From Oscillospiraceae bacterium (GTDB lineage Bacteria > Bacillota_A > Clostridia > Oscillospirales > CAG-272): a stretch of 49,930 bases of DNA. Position numbers and translations under genes: made by a program. This document shows positions 19,344-28,800 of this stretch, in pieces (the stretch's first letter is position 1; every line of letters begins with the position of its first letter). The stretch spans positions 1-49,930 of the forward strand of contig SVUD01000011.1 of NCBI GenBank assembly GCA_015063445.1, written 5' to 3'. A model generated the notes under the pieces. It had not been told where the DNA came from and did no database searches. It saw only the letters and a list, made by a program, of their open reading frames with translations.

Positions 19344-19973
19344 TTGATAGGAAAAAGAATTAAGGAGCTAAGACGCTCGAAGCGTATGACCCTTGAGGAG
19401 CTTGCGGAAATAATCGGCACGAGCAAGCAGACCATAAACAGATACGAAAACGGAATAATTTCGAACATCCCCGCTGACAAGATAGTATCACTTGCAAATG
19501 CTCTTGGAACGACGCCTCAAAGCCTTATGGGCTGGAACGACGATGAGTTTCACGTAAACAGCTTCGACGGAGAAAATCCTGTCAGAATAAAAAAAATCCC
19601 CATTCTCGGGGACATCGCCTGCGGTAAACCGATATACGCCGACGAAACACGTGAAAGCTTCGCTATGACGGACGGCTCAATGGACGCTGATTTTTGTCTG
19701 AGAGCTCATGGAGACTCGATGACAGGAGCAAGAATTTTTGACGGCGATATAGTTTTTATAAGAAGTCAAAGCTCTGTCGATAACGGAGAAATTGCGGCGG
19801 TCATAATTAACGACGAAGCAACGCTTAAAAGGGTTTATTTTTATCCTGACGAGCAAAAGCTTATTCTCTCTCCCGAAAATCCGAGATACGCTCCCCTCGT
19901 TTATCTTGGAGTCGAGCTTGAAAATATAAAGATTCTCGGCAAAGCTGTTGCTTTCCAAAGCGCCGTTATATAA
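19344..19973 (+). CDS. XRE-type repressor with S24 (LexA/CI-like) self-cleavage domain, TTG start
   Basis: A 209-residue two-domain repressor. Residues 1-62 form an XRE helix-turn-helix (LEELAEIIGTSKQTINRYEN). The C-terminal part is a peptidase S24 domain: a candidate cleavage site in ILGDIACGKPI (Cys-Gly), the nucleophile serine in GDSM, and the partner lysine in ATLKRV. Such proteins (phage CI, LexA, HdiR) cleave themselves when RecA is activated by DNA damage and so lose repression. The start is taken as TTG at 19344 because GAGGAGGTG lies eight bases upstream; the ATG at 19308 has no binding site. It faces two small unknown genes across a shared operator region. RecA-dependent control is inferred, not shown. 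Confidence 0.9.
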   Translation: MIGKRIKELRRSKRMTLEELAEIIGTSKQTINRYENGIISNIPADKIVSLANALGTTPQSLMGWNDDEFHVNSFDGENPVRIKKIPILGDIACGKPIYADETRESFAMTDGSMDADFCLRAHGDSMTGARIFDGDIVFIRSQSSVDNGEIAAVIINDEATLKRVYFYPDEQKLILSPENPRYAPLVYLGVELENIKILGKAVAFQSAVI

Positions 19974-20033
19974 TATGAATGTAATATAAGCTATATAATA
20001 TAAATACAATAATACAATAGTAAGATAAAAGAA

Positions 20034-20075
20034 GGACAGTATCCAACTCTTTTGGGTTAGATACTGCCCTTTTAT
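20034..20075 (+). terminator. Terminator after the S24 repressor
   Basis: GGACAGTATCCAAC and GTTAGATACTGCCC arms (two mismatches) followed by TTTTATATTTATTTTT. It lies between the repressor and the convergent GH88 gene ending at 20145. Confidence 0.75.
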
Positions 20076-20144
20076 ATTTATTTTTAAAACTTTTATTTAC
20101 AAAAACGTTTATTTAAAGCTTTATTTCTTTAGGTATCTATAAAA

Positions 20145-21308
20145 TTACCAGGGGAAGAATTCCGCTCCGAGAAGCTTAAGAATAGCTTCGGTATAGAAAT
20201 ACTCGGCGTAGATGATAGAAACGTGAACGCCCGCGGATTCCTCAGTGTACTGACCGGGGATAGGATAACGAACCGAGCCGTAGCCGAGCATGTGATCGTT
20301 CTCGGGATTCCAGTCAACGAACTTCTCTGTCATAGCGCGGAGAATTTTTATAGCGGCGTTCATATACATACCGCCCTCGTTTTCGGGAAGGCGCTTTGCG
20401 AGCTCTATCATACCGCAAGCAGCTATAGCGCCTGCAGTCGAGTCATAATAAACAGGCTCTGCGGGAGCGCGGAAATCAATTCTGGGAAGCCAATCGTCAG
20501 AGCAGTTTGCGATGAAGTAGTTAGCTACCTGCTTCGACGCGTTGAGGTATCTCTCCTCACCCGTGTGAATATATGAAAGAAGGAAGCCGTAAAGTCCCCA
20601 AGCCTGACCGCGTGACCAGGAAGAGCCAACAGCAGCGCCCTGACCCGCGTGAGTGGTAACGAGCTCACCTGTTTCTCTGTTATGCTCGCAGATATGGTTT
20701 ATAGAGCCGTCGTCACGAAGATGGTCGATAAGAGACATATCAGCGTGAGCCATTGCAACTCTCTTAAATCTATCGTCGCCGATCTCCTCGCTTGCCCAGT
20801 AAAGAAGAGGAAGATTCATAAGGCAGTCGATAATAGACCAGTTTTCACCCTTCTGGCTGTTCCAAGCGCGGATAAATCCGCCGTCCATAACGTAACGCGA
20901 GGAAAGAACGTTTGCCGCAAAGAAATTACGTGTCTTAGAAGCTCTGTCGCCCGTGATCTTGTAGCTTGCGCCCGACATAAGATGCCAGAGGAAGCCAAGG
21001 TCGTGGTCGAGCTTATCGTAATTCGCGAGAGCCGTATCCATAAGCTCCTCGCTTCTTCTTCCTGTCTTAAGATACTCCTCGTTCTTTGTGTAAGCGTAGA
21101 GCATATAGTTGAGACCGCCCCAGAAGCCGTTACACCACCAGTTAGGGTTGGTAAGCATACGGTCAACGTGCATTCCGTCCTTGTCAACGCCGTCCGGAAT
21201 CTTGTCACGTGAACGAAGCGTCATAGCAGACATTTTTGCGTCAATTTTGGCAAAGGTCTCCTTTGCCCATTCGAGATTTTCATTAAGTATAGTGTTATAA
21301 CTTTTCAT
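20145..21308 (-). CDS. Unsaturated glucuronyl hydrolase, GH88 family (second copy)
   Basis: A 387-residue protein of the GH88 (alpha/alpha-barrel) family without a signal peptide. GH88 enzymes cut the unsaturated uronic acid off oligosaccharides made by polysaccharide lyases, using hydration of the 4,5 double bond. Two aspartates expected for catalysis are seen: Asp103 in DHDLGF and Asp161 in IIDCLMNLPLLYW. The signature SSWSRGQAWGLYGF is also present. AAAGGTG precedes the ATG. It lies 30 bp after a full-length paralogue and is probably co-transcribed with it. The product would feed KduI and KduD encoded upstream. Whether the substrate comes from glycosaminoglycan or a pectin-type polymer cannot be decided; GH105 is a related alternative, but the motifs fit GH88 better. 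Confidence 0.9.
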   Translation of the reverse strand: MKSYNTILNENLEWAKETFAKIDAKMSAMTLRSRDKIPDGVDKDGMHVDRMLTNPNWWCNGFWGGLNYMLYAYTKNEEYLKTGRRSEELMDTALANYDKLDHDLGFLWHLMSGASYKITGDRASKTRNFFAANVLSSRYVMDGGFIRAWNSQKGENWSIIDCLMNLPLLYWASEEIGDDRFKRVAMAHADMSLIDHLRDDGSINHICEHNRETGELVTTHAGQGAAVGSSWSRGQAWGLYGFLLSYIHTGEERYLNASKQVANYFIANCSDDWLPRIDFRAPAEPVYYDSTAGAIAACGMIELAKRLPENEGGMYMNAAIKILRAMTEKFVDWNPENDHMLGYGSVRYPIPGQYTEESAGVHVSIIYAEYFYTEAILKLLGAEFFPW

Positions 21309-21338
21309 AATAGCACCTTTTTTTAAAGTTTATTTTAA

Positions 21339-22511
21339 TTACCAGGGCAAAAATTCCGAGCCGAGAAGCTTAAGAAGAGCCTCAGTGTAGAAATAGTCGC
21401 CGTATATGATAGAAATATGCACGCCTGCGGACTTCTCGGTGAATTTGCCGGGCACGGGATAACGAACCGTTCCGTATCCGAGCATATTATCAACCTCTGT
21501 ATCCCAGTTCATAAACTTCTCTTCCATAGCGCGAAGGATATTGATGGCAGCATTCATATACATACCGCCCTCGCCCTCGGGAAGACGCTTTGCGAGCTCT
21601 ATCATACCGCAAGCAGCAATAGCGCCGGCGGTAGAGTCATAATAAACCGGCTCTGCGGGAGCGCGGAAATCGACTCTCGGAAGCCAATCGTCCGAGCAAT
21701 TCGAGATGAAATAGTTAGCTATCTGCTTTGCGGCGTTGAGGTAAGCCTCCTCATCCGTGTGAATATACGACAGCATAAAGCCGTAAAGTCCCCACGCCTG
21801 TCCACGTGACCAGGAGGATCCGTCCTCAATTCCCTGACCGCCGTATGAGCATACGGGAAGTCCCGTTTCTCTGTTATGCTCAACTATGTGCTTAACAGAG
21901 CCGTCCTCACGAAGATGATCGTAAAGAGCCATATCCGCGTGAAGCATAGCGACCTGCTTGAATCTATCGTCACCTATCTCACGGCTTGCCCAATAAAGAA
22001 GCGGAAGATTCATAAGACAGTCTATAATAGACCAATCATCAACCGGATGTCCTCCAAACTTATTATTCCAAGCACGGATATAGCCGCCCTCGGGCGTCAT
22101 AATAAAGCGTGAGTAAAGAGTGGAAGCCGCAAAAAGCGCTCTGGTTCTTGACTTTTTATCACCCGTAATTCTGTATCCCGCGGCGGAAAGTATATCCCAC
22201 TGGAATCCAACGTCGTGGTGAAGTCTTTCGAAATTGAGAAAAGCAGCATCCATAAGCTCTTCGCTGCGCTTTGCGGTCTTGAGGTATTCCTCATTCTTGG
22301 TGTACTCGTAAAGCATATAGTTAAGAGCTCCCCAGAATCCGGACGTCCAGCCGTTAGGATCCTTGGAAACATGAACGCCGTTCTCGTCAACACCGTCGCA
22401 AAGCTTATCGCGAGAGCGTACGGTGACCTTCTGCATTTTAGCGTCAACCTTAGCAAAGGTAGACTTAGCCCACTCCAAATTTTCTTGAAGAATTGTATTA
22501 TAATTTTTCAT
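21339..22511 (-). CDS. Unsaturated glucuronyl hydrolase, GH88 family (first copy)
   Basis: A 390-residue paralogue of the next gene, alike over the full length, with the same catalytic aspartates (HHDVGF and IIDCLMNLPLLYW) and SSWSRGQAWGLYGF. It differs mostly in the substrate-facing loops, such as the HVSKDPNGWTSGFWG region and MTPEGGYIRAWNNKFGGHPVDD, so the two may prefer different oligosaccharides. No signal peptide, so it is cytoplasmic. The ATG at 22509-22511 is preceded by ACAGGTAAT; the frame to 22559 lacks a site. The tandem repeat array separates it from kduD. Confidence 0.9.
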   Translation of the reverse strand: MKNYNTILQENLEWAKSTFAKVDAKMQKVTVRSRDKLCDGVDENGVHVSKDPNGWTSGFWGALNYMLYEYTKNEEYLKTAKRSEELMDAAFLNFERLHHDVGFQWDILSAAGYRITGDKKSRTRALFAASTLYSRFIMTPEGGYIRAWNNKFGGHPVDDWSIIDCLMNLPLLYWASREIGDDRFKQVAMLHADMALYDHLREDGSVKHIVEHNRETGLPVCSYGGQGIEDGSSWSRGQAWGLYGFMLSYIHTDEEAYLNAAKQIANYFISNCSDDWLPRVDFRAPAEPVYYDSTAGAIAACGMIELAKRLPEGEGGMYMNAAINILRAMEEKFMNWDTEVDNMLGYGTVRYPVPGKFTEKSAGVHISIIYGDYFYTEALLKLLGSEFLPW

Positions 22512-22615
22512 AACATTACCTGTATGTAAAGTTTTGTTTGTTTTTTTAAATAAGAGCAAACGTTTTTCCGTTCACAAGCTTAATGTTCGTTATGCGAGTT
22601 TTTATAAGATTTTTT

Positions 22616-23140
22616 CGTTATTCTGCCCGAAGCTACAGAAACCTACGGCAAGCTTTGGCAGAAAACTGGATTTACATAAAACTCTGCGAACGAATTTCTC
22701 GCTCTTTGAATTTTTAGAGAAATTTTCGTTATTCTGCCCGAAGCTGCAGAAACCTACGGCGAGCTTTGGCAGAAAACTGGATTTACATAAAACTCTGCGA
22801 ATGAATTTCTCGCTCTTTGAATTTTTAGAGAAATTTTCATTATTCTGCCCGAAGCCACAGAAACCTACGGCGAGCTTTGGCGGAAAATGTGAATTTATAC
22901 AAAAATTCACGAGTTCAACTTTCGTTCAGGGAATTTTTAGGAGAAATTTTCGTTATTCTGCCCGAAGCTACAGAAACCTACGGCAAGCTTTGGCGGAAAA
23001 CCGGATTTACATAAAACTCTGCGAATGAATTTCTCGCTCTTTGAATTTTTAGGAGAAATTTTCGTTATTCTGCCCGAAGCCGTAGAAACCTACGGCGAGC
23101 TTTGGCAGAAAACGGGAATTTATACAAAAATTCACGAACG
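22616..23140. repeat. Five tandem ~111-bp repeats with internal hairpins
   Basis: The phrase CGTTATTCTGCCCGAAGC recurs at 22616, 22727, 22838 (with CATTATTC), 22951 and 23063, so the period is 111, 111, 113 and 112 bp. Each unit contains TTCTGCC...GGCAGAA arms around a smaller hairpin; in the fifth copy this inner stem is perfect (GCCGTAG-AAAC-CTACGGC), in others it is damaged. Open frames on both strands across the first copies (111 = 37 codons) encode only the repeat and have no start context, so I treat the array as non-coding. It fills the 633 bp between the GH88 genes and kduD. Confidence 0.88.
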
Positions 23141-23144
23141 AGAA

Positions 23145-23942
23145 TTAGGGCTGCTTACCGAAGTATGCCTGTATTCCTCCATCTACGTAAAGGATCTGAC
23201 CATTTACAAAGTCGGATGCGGTTGATGCGAGGAATACTGCGGGACCTGCGAGGTCTTCGGGATTACCCCATCTGCCTGCGGGAGTCTTGGTCTCGGTGAT
23301 GAATACATCGAAGGGATGCTTCGAGCCGTCGGGCTGAGTCTCACGAAGGGGCGCAGTCTGAGGCGTAGCGATGTAACCGGGGCCTATGCCGTTGCACTGA
23401 ATATTGTACTGACCGTACTCGGATGCTATATTTCTGGTAAGCATCTTAAGACCGCCCTTAGCGGAAGCGTATGCGGAAACGGTTTCACGTCCGAACTCAC
23501 TCATCATAGAGCAAATGTTGATTATCTTACCGCTCTTCTGCTTGATCATGGAGGGAAGAACAGCCTTTGATACGATGAAGGGAGCGTTGAGGTCAACGTC
23601 GATTACCTGTCTGAACTCGGAAGCCTTCATATCTATCATAGGAATTCTCTTGATAATTCCCGCATTGTTAACAAGAATATCAATAACGCCGATTTCCTTC
23701 TCGATAGTTGCTACCATAGCGTTAACAGCATCCTCGTCCGTAACGTCGCAAACGTAACCCGTTGCATCAATGCCGTCCTCTTTATAGGAAGCAAGTCCCT
23801 TGTCTACGAATTCCTGCTTGATATCGTTGAATACGATCTTTGCGCCTGCTGCCGCAAGTCCCTTTGCTATTGCATAGCCGATACCGTAGGATGCGCCTGT
23901 GATAAGGGCAACCTTGCCTGTAAGATCAAAATTGTTTGCCAT
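23145..23942 (-). CDS. kduD: SDR-family dehydrogenase, KduD/gluconate 5-dehydrogenase-like
   Basis: A 265-residue classical short-chain dehydrogenase. It shows the nucleotide-binding motif TGASYGIG (about 15-22), NNAG (about 91-94), and the catalytic Ser-Tyr-Lys set in ICSMMS and YASAK. By sequence style it falls in the group often labelled gluconate 5-dehydrogenase, which overlaps with 2-deoxy-D-gluconate 3-dehydrogenase (KduD). The kduI gene directly upstream (32 bp gap) and GH88 genes downstream point to the KduD job: reduction of 2,5-diketo-3-deoxygluconate to KDG with NAD(P)H. The ATG follows AAGGAGAAC. Confidence 0.85.
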   Translation of the reverse strand: MANNFDLTGKVALITGASYGIGYAIAKGLAAAGAKIVFNDIKQEFVDKGLASYKEDGIDATGYVCDVTDEDAVNAMVATIEKEIGVIDILVNNAGIIKRIPMIDMKASEFRQVIDVDLNAPFIVSKAVLPSMIKQKSGKIINICSMMSEFGRETVSAYASAKGGLKMLTRNIASEYGQYNIQCNGIGPGYIATPQTAPLRETQPDGSKHPFDVFITETKTPAGRWGNPEDLAGPAVFLASTASDFVNGQILYVDGGIQAYFGKQP

Positions 23943-23974
23943 TTTTTGTTCTCCTTATATATTGAATTTTTAAA

Positions 23975-25618
23975 TTATCTGAGTTCTTTTGTTTCGATAT
24001 GGTCCATATCGGTGAATTCCTGGTTCTCGCCGCACATAGCCCAGATGAACGAATAGTTCTTAGTGCCCACGCCGGAATGGATAGACCAAGAGGGAGAGAT
24101 TACAGCCTCTTCGTTGTGCATAATAATGTGGCGTGTTTCCTTGGGCTCGCCCATCATATGGAATACAGCGTCGTTTGCGCCCATATCAAGATAGAGATAA
24201 ACCTCCATACGTCTGTCGTGAGTATGGCAAGGCATAGTGTTCCAGTTGGAGCCTACGTCAAGCTGTGTAAGTCCCATAGCAAGCTGACAGGACTTCATAA
24301 CCTCGGGGTGAATATACTGGTTGATAACTCTCTTATTGCAATCCTCAACAGATCCACAAGGAACCTTACGAGCCTTGGTGATGTCGATCTTAACGGTGGG
24401 ATACTCGGTGTGAGCGGGGCAAGAGGTTATATAGAACTTTGCGGGATTCTTCTCGTCAAGGCTTCTGAACTTGAGGTCACGGTGTCCCTTACCTACGTAA
24501 ATACCGTCACGGGGATTCATCTCATACTCCTCACCGTCAACGGTGATAATTCCCTTGCCGCCGATATTGATGCAGCCAAGCTCACGGCGCTCAAGGAAGT
24601 AGTCTGCCGCAAGCTCCTTGCCTGCCTCAAGCTTAAGCTCGAGCTTAATGGGCATCATACCTATTACTATAATTCTGTCAGTCTGGCTATATACCATTCT
24701 GATATTATCCTTTGTAAAGAGATTTCCTATATGGAATTCCTCTCTGAGTCTGTCAGTTGTGTAGAATCTGACGTCTTTTGCGTTAGAAGCGTGTCTTACT
24801 TCCATTCCTTCATTCTCCTTTTTGATGTATTTACCGTTTACTTCTAATTCGGTGAGCGCAGCGAATGAGAGCGAGCCGTCCTCGAGTCTCTGCTGCTTGA
24901 AGCCCGTAAGCTTCACGTATTCGGTCACTCTCGGGGTGAATGTAAAGGTCTGTCCCTCAGCTATACCCTGAAGAGTTACGTGTTCGATTGACTTATCGGA
25001 AAACTCGATGTCCATCTCTTTCCAATAAGTATCGTGCGGGAAGTCCGCTCTTATGTAAATAGTTACGGAGCTTACCTCGGTATCCGTACCGAAATGCACT
25101 TCATATTCAAGATCCTCACGAAGTCCGCCGCCCCATGAGTGATAAGGATACTGACCGTGAGACAAATTGTCCGTCACGCCGTCAATAGCGTTTCTCTCAA
25201 AGAAGCAGGGATCCTCTCTCGTTACAAAGTTAGCAACCGCATGAGGAAAATACTTGTTAATTTTGTGTCTGTCGTGAGAGTTTAAAGCTATATTTCTCTC
25301 AGCATAAATTTCAGCCTCTGTGGGCTCGGCAGCGATAATTCTGTGACTGTCTCCAACGAAAGCGTCGGGACCGTAGCACGCGCGTCTTTCATATCCGAAC
25401 GGAATAGCAAATTCAAAGGTTCCGTCGGGAACGTAGACTATCGATTCAGCCATAGTTTCATCAAGCTTCATTTTGACAAAGCCGCCAAAGTCAAGCTCAA
25501 GACGGAATTTATCGCCCTCGGCATATTCGCCCGAGTATCTCTCGTCTATTTCCTCACCGTACGCCTTAAATTTAACATCGCCGTTTTCCGCAATCAGTTT
25601 AAGGTTAATTATTTTAAT
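23975..25618 (-). CDS. kduI: 5-keto-4-deoxyuronate isomerase KduI with extra N-terminal domain; probable non-AUG start
   Basis: The last 276 codons, from Met at 24805, make a full-length KduI. It interconverts 4-deoxy-5-ketouronate and 2,5-diketo-3-deoxygluconate with a metal held by CHTHDRRMEVYLY and a downstream His (SIHSGVGTKN). In the same frame lies an N-terminal region with a beta-sandwich look (EVSSVTIYIRADFPHD, EYVKLTGFK), galactose-binding-like. The first ATG of the frame is at 25471, but it has no binding site, and protein-like coding (NGDVKFKAYGEEIDER) continues 49 codons upstream. The best start is ATT at 25616-25618, just after AAAGGGGTG and a promoter at 25649-25677; ATA two codons on is an alternative. 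An internal AAGGAG nine bases before Met 24805 could also yield KduI alone. A 498-residue form from 25471 is the conservative call. Confidence 0.8.
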   Translation of the reverse strand: MKIINLKLIAENGDVKFKAYGEEIDERYSGEYAEGDKFRLELDFGGFVKMKLDETMAESIVYVPDGTFEFAIPFGYERRACYGPDAFVGDSHRIIAAEPTEAEIYAERNIALNSHDRHKINKYFPHAVANFVTREDPCFFERNAIDGVTDNLSHGQYPYHSWGGGLREDLEYEVHFGTDTEVSSVTIYIRADFPHDTYWKEMDIEFSDKSIEHVTLQGIAEGQTFTFTPRVTEYVKLTGFKQQRLEDGSLSFAALTELEVNGKYIKKENEGMEVRHASNAKDVRFYTTDRLREEFHIGNLFTKDNIRMVYSQTDRIIVIGMMPIKLELKLEAGKELAADYFLERRELGCINIGGKGIITVDGEEYEMNPRDGIYVGKGHRDLKFRSLDEKNPAKFYITSCPAHTEYPTVKIDITKARKVPCGSVEDCNKRVINQYIHPEVMKSCQLAMGLTQLDVGSNWNTMPCHTHDRRMEVYLYLDMGANDAVFHMMGEPKETRHIIMHNEEAVISPSWSIHSGVGTKNYSFIWAMCGENQEFTDMDHIETKELR

Positions 25619-25648
25619 CGCACCCCTTTCCGATGTTTTATCTATATA

Positions 25649-25677
25649 ATGATAACATAGTTTTGAAAATAAAACAA
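25649..25677 (-). promoter_or_regulatory. Promoter of kduI-kduD
   Basis: TTGTTT (25672-25677), 17-bp spacer, TATCAT (25649-25654) on the minus strand, giving a leader of about 25 nt to the proposed ATT start. The match is moderate. Confidence 0.5.
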
Positions 25678-25761
25678 TAGTTTTTGGATTTCTTTTGATT
25701 TCTTTTTATCTATTTAAGTGTCGTACCAAAGCATTTCGACACAAAAATCTCATTTTTGAGC

Positions 25762-25800
25762 GAATCTAAGCTGTAAAGATTCAACCTACAGCTTAGATTC
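25762..25800 (-). terminator. Strong hairpin after the 3979-aa LRR gene
   Basis: GAATCTAAGCTGTA and TACAGCTTAGATTC are perfect 14-bp arms with an 11-base loop, directly after the stop codon at 25808. There is no long T-run, only a further small CTCAAAAATGAG hairpin, so it could end transcription or stabilise the message end. Confidence 0.65.
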
Positions 25801-25807
25801 AAGATTT

Positions 25808-28800
25808 TTAATCTGCTTTGTATGAATAAGTTATGGTTGCGTTTGTAAGAGGATCATTACTCATCGACACCTCGATAGCAGACCACGCCTCCTCGCTTCC
25901 AAAATAATATACGTTTTTAAGATTTGTGCAGTTGTAAAACGCACAGCTACTTACGCTTTTGATGCTTTCAGCAAGTACCACACTCTCAAGGCTTGAACAT
26001 CTATAAAAGGCCTCTCCGCCAATGCTCTCGCACACACTGTCCTTTGTGAAGTTAACCGTTATAATTTTTGGGGCGTACGTTGAATCGGACATATAGAAAA
26101 GATTTGAGGGTATTACAGTTACCTCATTGCCCACATTGACTGTAATTCCTGTGCCATCCTTTCCGGCATTATAGAATACTTTGTTAGTATATCCCAAAGA
26201 ACTCATTGCTACTGCATTGAAGTTTATCTCGGTAAGATTCGTACAAGCATAAAACGCAGAATCGCCAACGGTAGTAACATTTTTTCCTATTGATACACTT
26301 GTAAGACTTTTACAAGAACGGAACGCATAGGAACCTATTATCTCGATGCTATCGGGAATTGTAACGCTAACAAGCTTATTACAATTATCAAACGCATAAG
26401 AGCCAATGATTGTAACACCATCTGGAATTACTACACTATTGAGACCCAAACACCAATAAAACGCATAGGCGCCGATAGTCGTAACCCCATTTCCAATTTT
26501 TACGTTTTTCAAGCCCCAACATGACTCAAATGCTGAAGTTCCGATGGTTACAACACTGTCCGGAATATAAATACTTGTCAAATTTGAGCAACAACTAAAT
26601 GCATTATCGGCAATTTTACGAACAGGATAACCGTTATAAGATTCGAAAATTATAACATCAGTATCCTCATAAGTTCCTATTCCTTTCACAACGTAATAGG
26701 AGTCACCGCCGTTCTCTTCAAATACATATTCAAGGTGCGGTGGCTCCCATTCCGGCCAAACGGTAACGTTACCGTTTTCATCATAGTGCCAGAAGTTGCC
26801 AACAACTTCGGGTTCAACCGCAGAATAAATATAAAATGTGGCATTTGTAAGCGCAGTATTATTCGTACCTATAAAGATTGCCGCCCATTCCGCTTCCGTG
26901 CCCGAGTAGTATACGTTCGCAAGCTTTGAACAGCTGGAGAAGGTATCGTTACCGATATACGTTACGCTTGCGGGAATAGTCAAGCTCTCAAGATTTGTAC
27001 ATCCACCAAATGCGCAATAAGCAATATTCGTGACACCGTTCGGAATAATTATGCTCGTAAGACTCGTGCATCTATAGAATGCGAATTCGCCGATTTTAGT
27101 AACGCTGCTTCCCATTGTTATGCTCGTAAGACTTGTACAATTACTGAATGCGGAAGATCCAATACTCGTAACGTTGTTTCCTACAGTTACACTCGTAAGA
27201 CTTGTACAATCACTGAATGCAGAAGAGGGAATGCTCGTAACGTTATTTCCGATTGTTACACTCGTGAGTCTCGTACACGAATCAAATGCACCGGAGCCAA
27301 TACTGATAATACTATCGGGAATAATTACGCTTGCCAACGGAATACATTGCGAGAATGCAAAAGCACCGATACTCTCACAAATGCCTCCTTCAGCAAATAC
27401 TATATCTTTAATTCTACCATAAGAGTCCGTACAGAAAAGATATGCAGGTATATTAGTTACAGCCTCTCCTACGTTCAAGGTCATACCCTTTCCATTCGAA
27501 CCCGCATAGGAGAACACCTCGCCATACGACGCTACGGCGTTCAAGGCAACTGCGTTAAAGTTGATTTCCGTAAGACCTGAACAATAATAGAATGCTAAGT
27601 CTCCGATAGTTTTAACGCTGCTGCCGATGGTCAAGCTCGTTGCTGCGAAGCAGCTTTCAAAGGCTCTCGTGCCTATGCTCGTGACTCCGTCGGGAATTAT
27701 TATGCTTGCTAAAGCGTAGCATTCAGCGAATGCATAATCACCGATGCTTGTGACGCTGTCGGGAATAATTACGTTCGTCATAACCTTACAGTTAAAGAAC
27801 GAATACATATCAATACTTACAATGCTATTTGGCATATTAACACTCGTAAGAGCGGTGCAAGTATAGAACGCGCCCTCAGAAATAGCCGTAATACCATCAC
27901 CAAGCGTTACGCTCTCAAGCGCAGTGCATCTACAGAATGCATACGTACCGATATTTGTAATGCTATCGGGGATAACCACGCTCGTGATGCTTGTAATTCC
28001 ATAAAACGCACGTTCACCTATTTCACGAACGGGATATCCCTCATAGGTTTCGGGAATTATAACATTGGTATCGTTATAAGTTCCTATTCCTTTTACAACG
28101 TAATAGGAATCTGTACCATTCTCTACGAGCTCATAAGAAAGCACGGGTGGCTGATATTCAGGCCAAACGGTAATATTTCCGTTTTCATCGTAGTGCCAGA
28201 AGTTGCCTTCACTATCGGGCTCGGTTTCGCTGTAATAATAAAGCGTAGCCTCATAGAAATACGTATTATCATCTCCTACGTAAACATCGGCAAACTGAGC
28301 AGAGCTTCCCGAATAATAGATAGATGAAAGAGCGCGGCAATTCCAGAATGCCTCATTATTAATACTCGTAACACTGCTCGGAATAATTACTTCAAGGAGT
28401 GACGAGCACTCACCAAACGCCGAATATCCGATGGTTTTAATGCCTTCGGGAATTGTCACGGTTTTAAGGCTCTCACATTCATAGAAGAAGTACATATCAA
28501 GCTGCTCAAGGCCTTTTCCAATAGTTACGTCCGTAAGAGCGGTACAGCCATTGAATGCAGAAGCGCCAAAAACAGTAACGCTATCGGGGATAGTCACACT
28601 CGTAAGAGAGATACAATCGCTGAACGCACCGAAATCAATCATTGTAACACTATTCGGTATAGTAACACTCGTAAGAGCGGCACACTCGGAAAACGCATAC
28701 CCACCGATTTCCTTAACACTGCTTCCGATAACAAGAGTCTCAAGAGCAGAGCAATTATAGAATGCGTATCCTACGATATTAACAACACCATCACCGAAGG

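Noticed and set aside
18288..19973. An intact prophage around the S24 repressor
   Set aside because: No integrase, terminase, portal or tail genes lie nearby; flanks are spoIIA and the uronate locus.
22534..23028. Open frames on both strands (up to 164 codons) across the 111-bp repeats
   Set aside because: They encode only the repeat unit, lack ribosome sites, and stay open because 111 is a multiple of three.
22616..23140. CRISPR array
   Set aside because: Units are contiguous ~111-bp repeats without unique spacers, and no cas genes are near.
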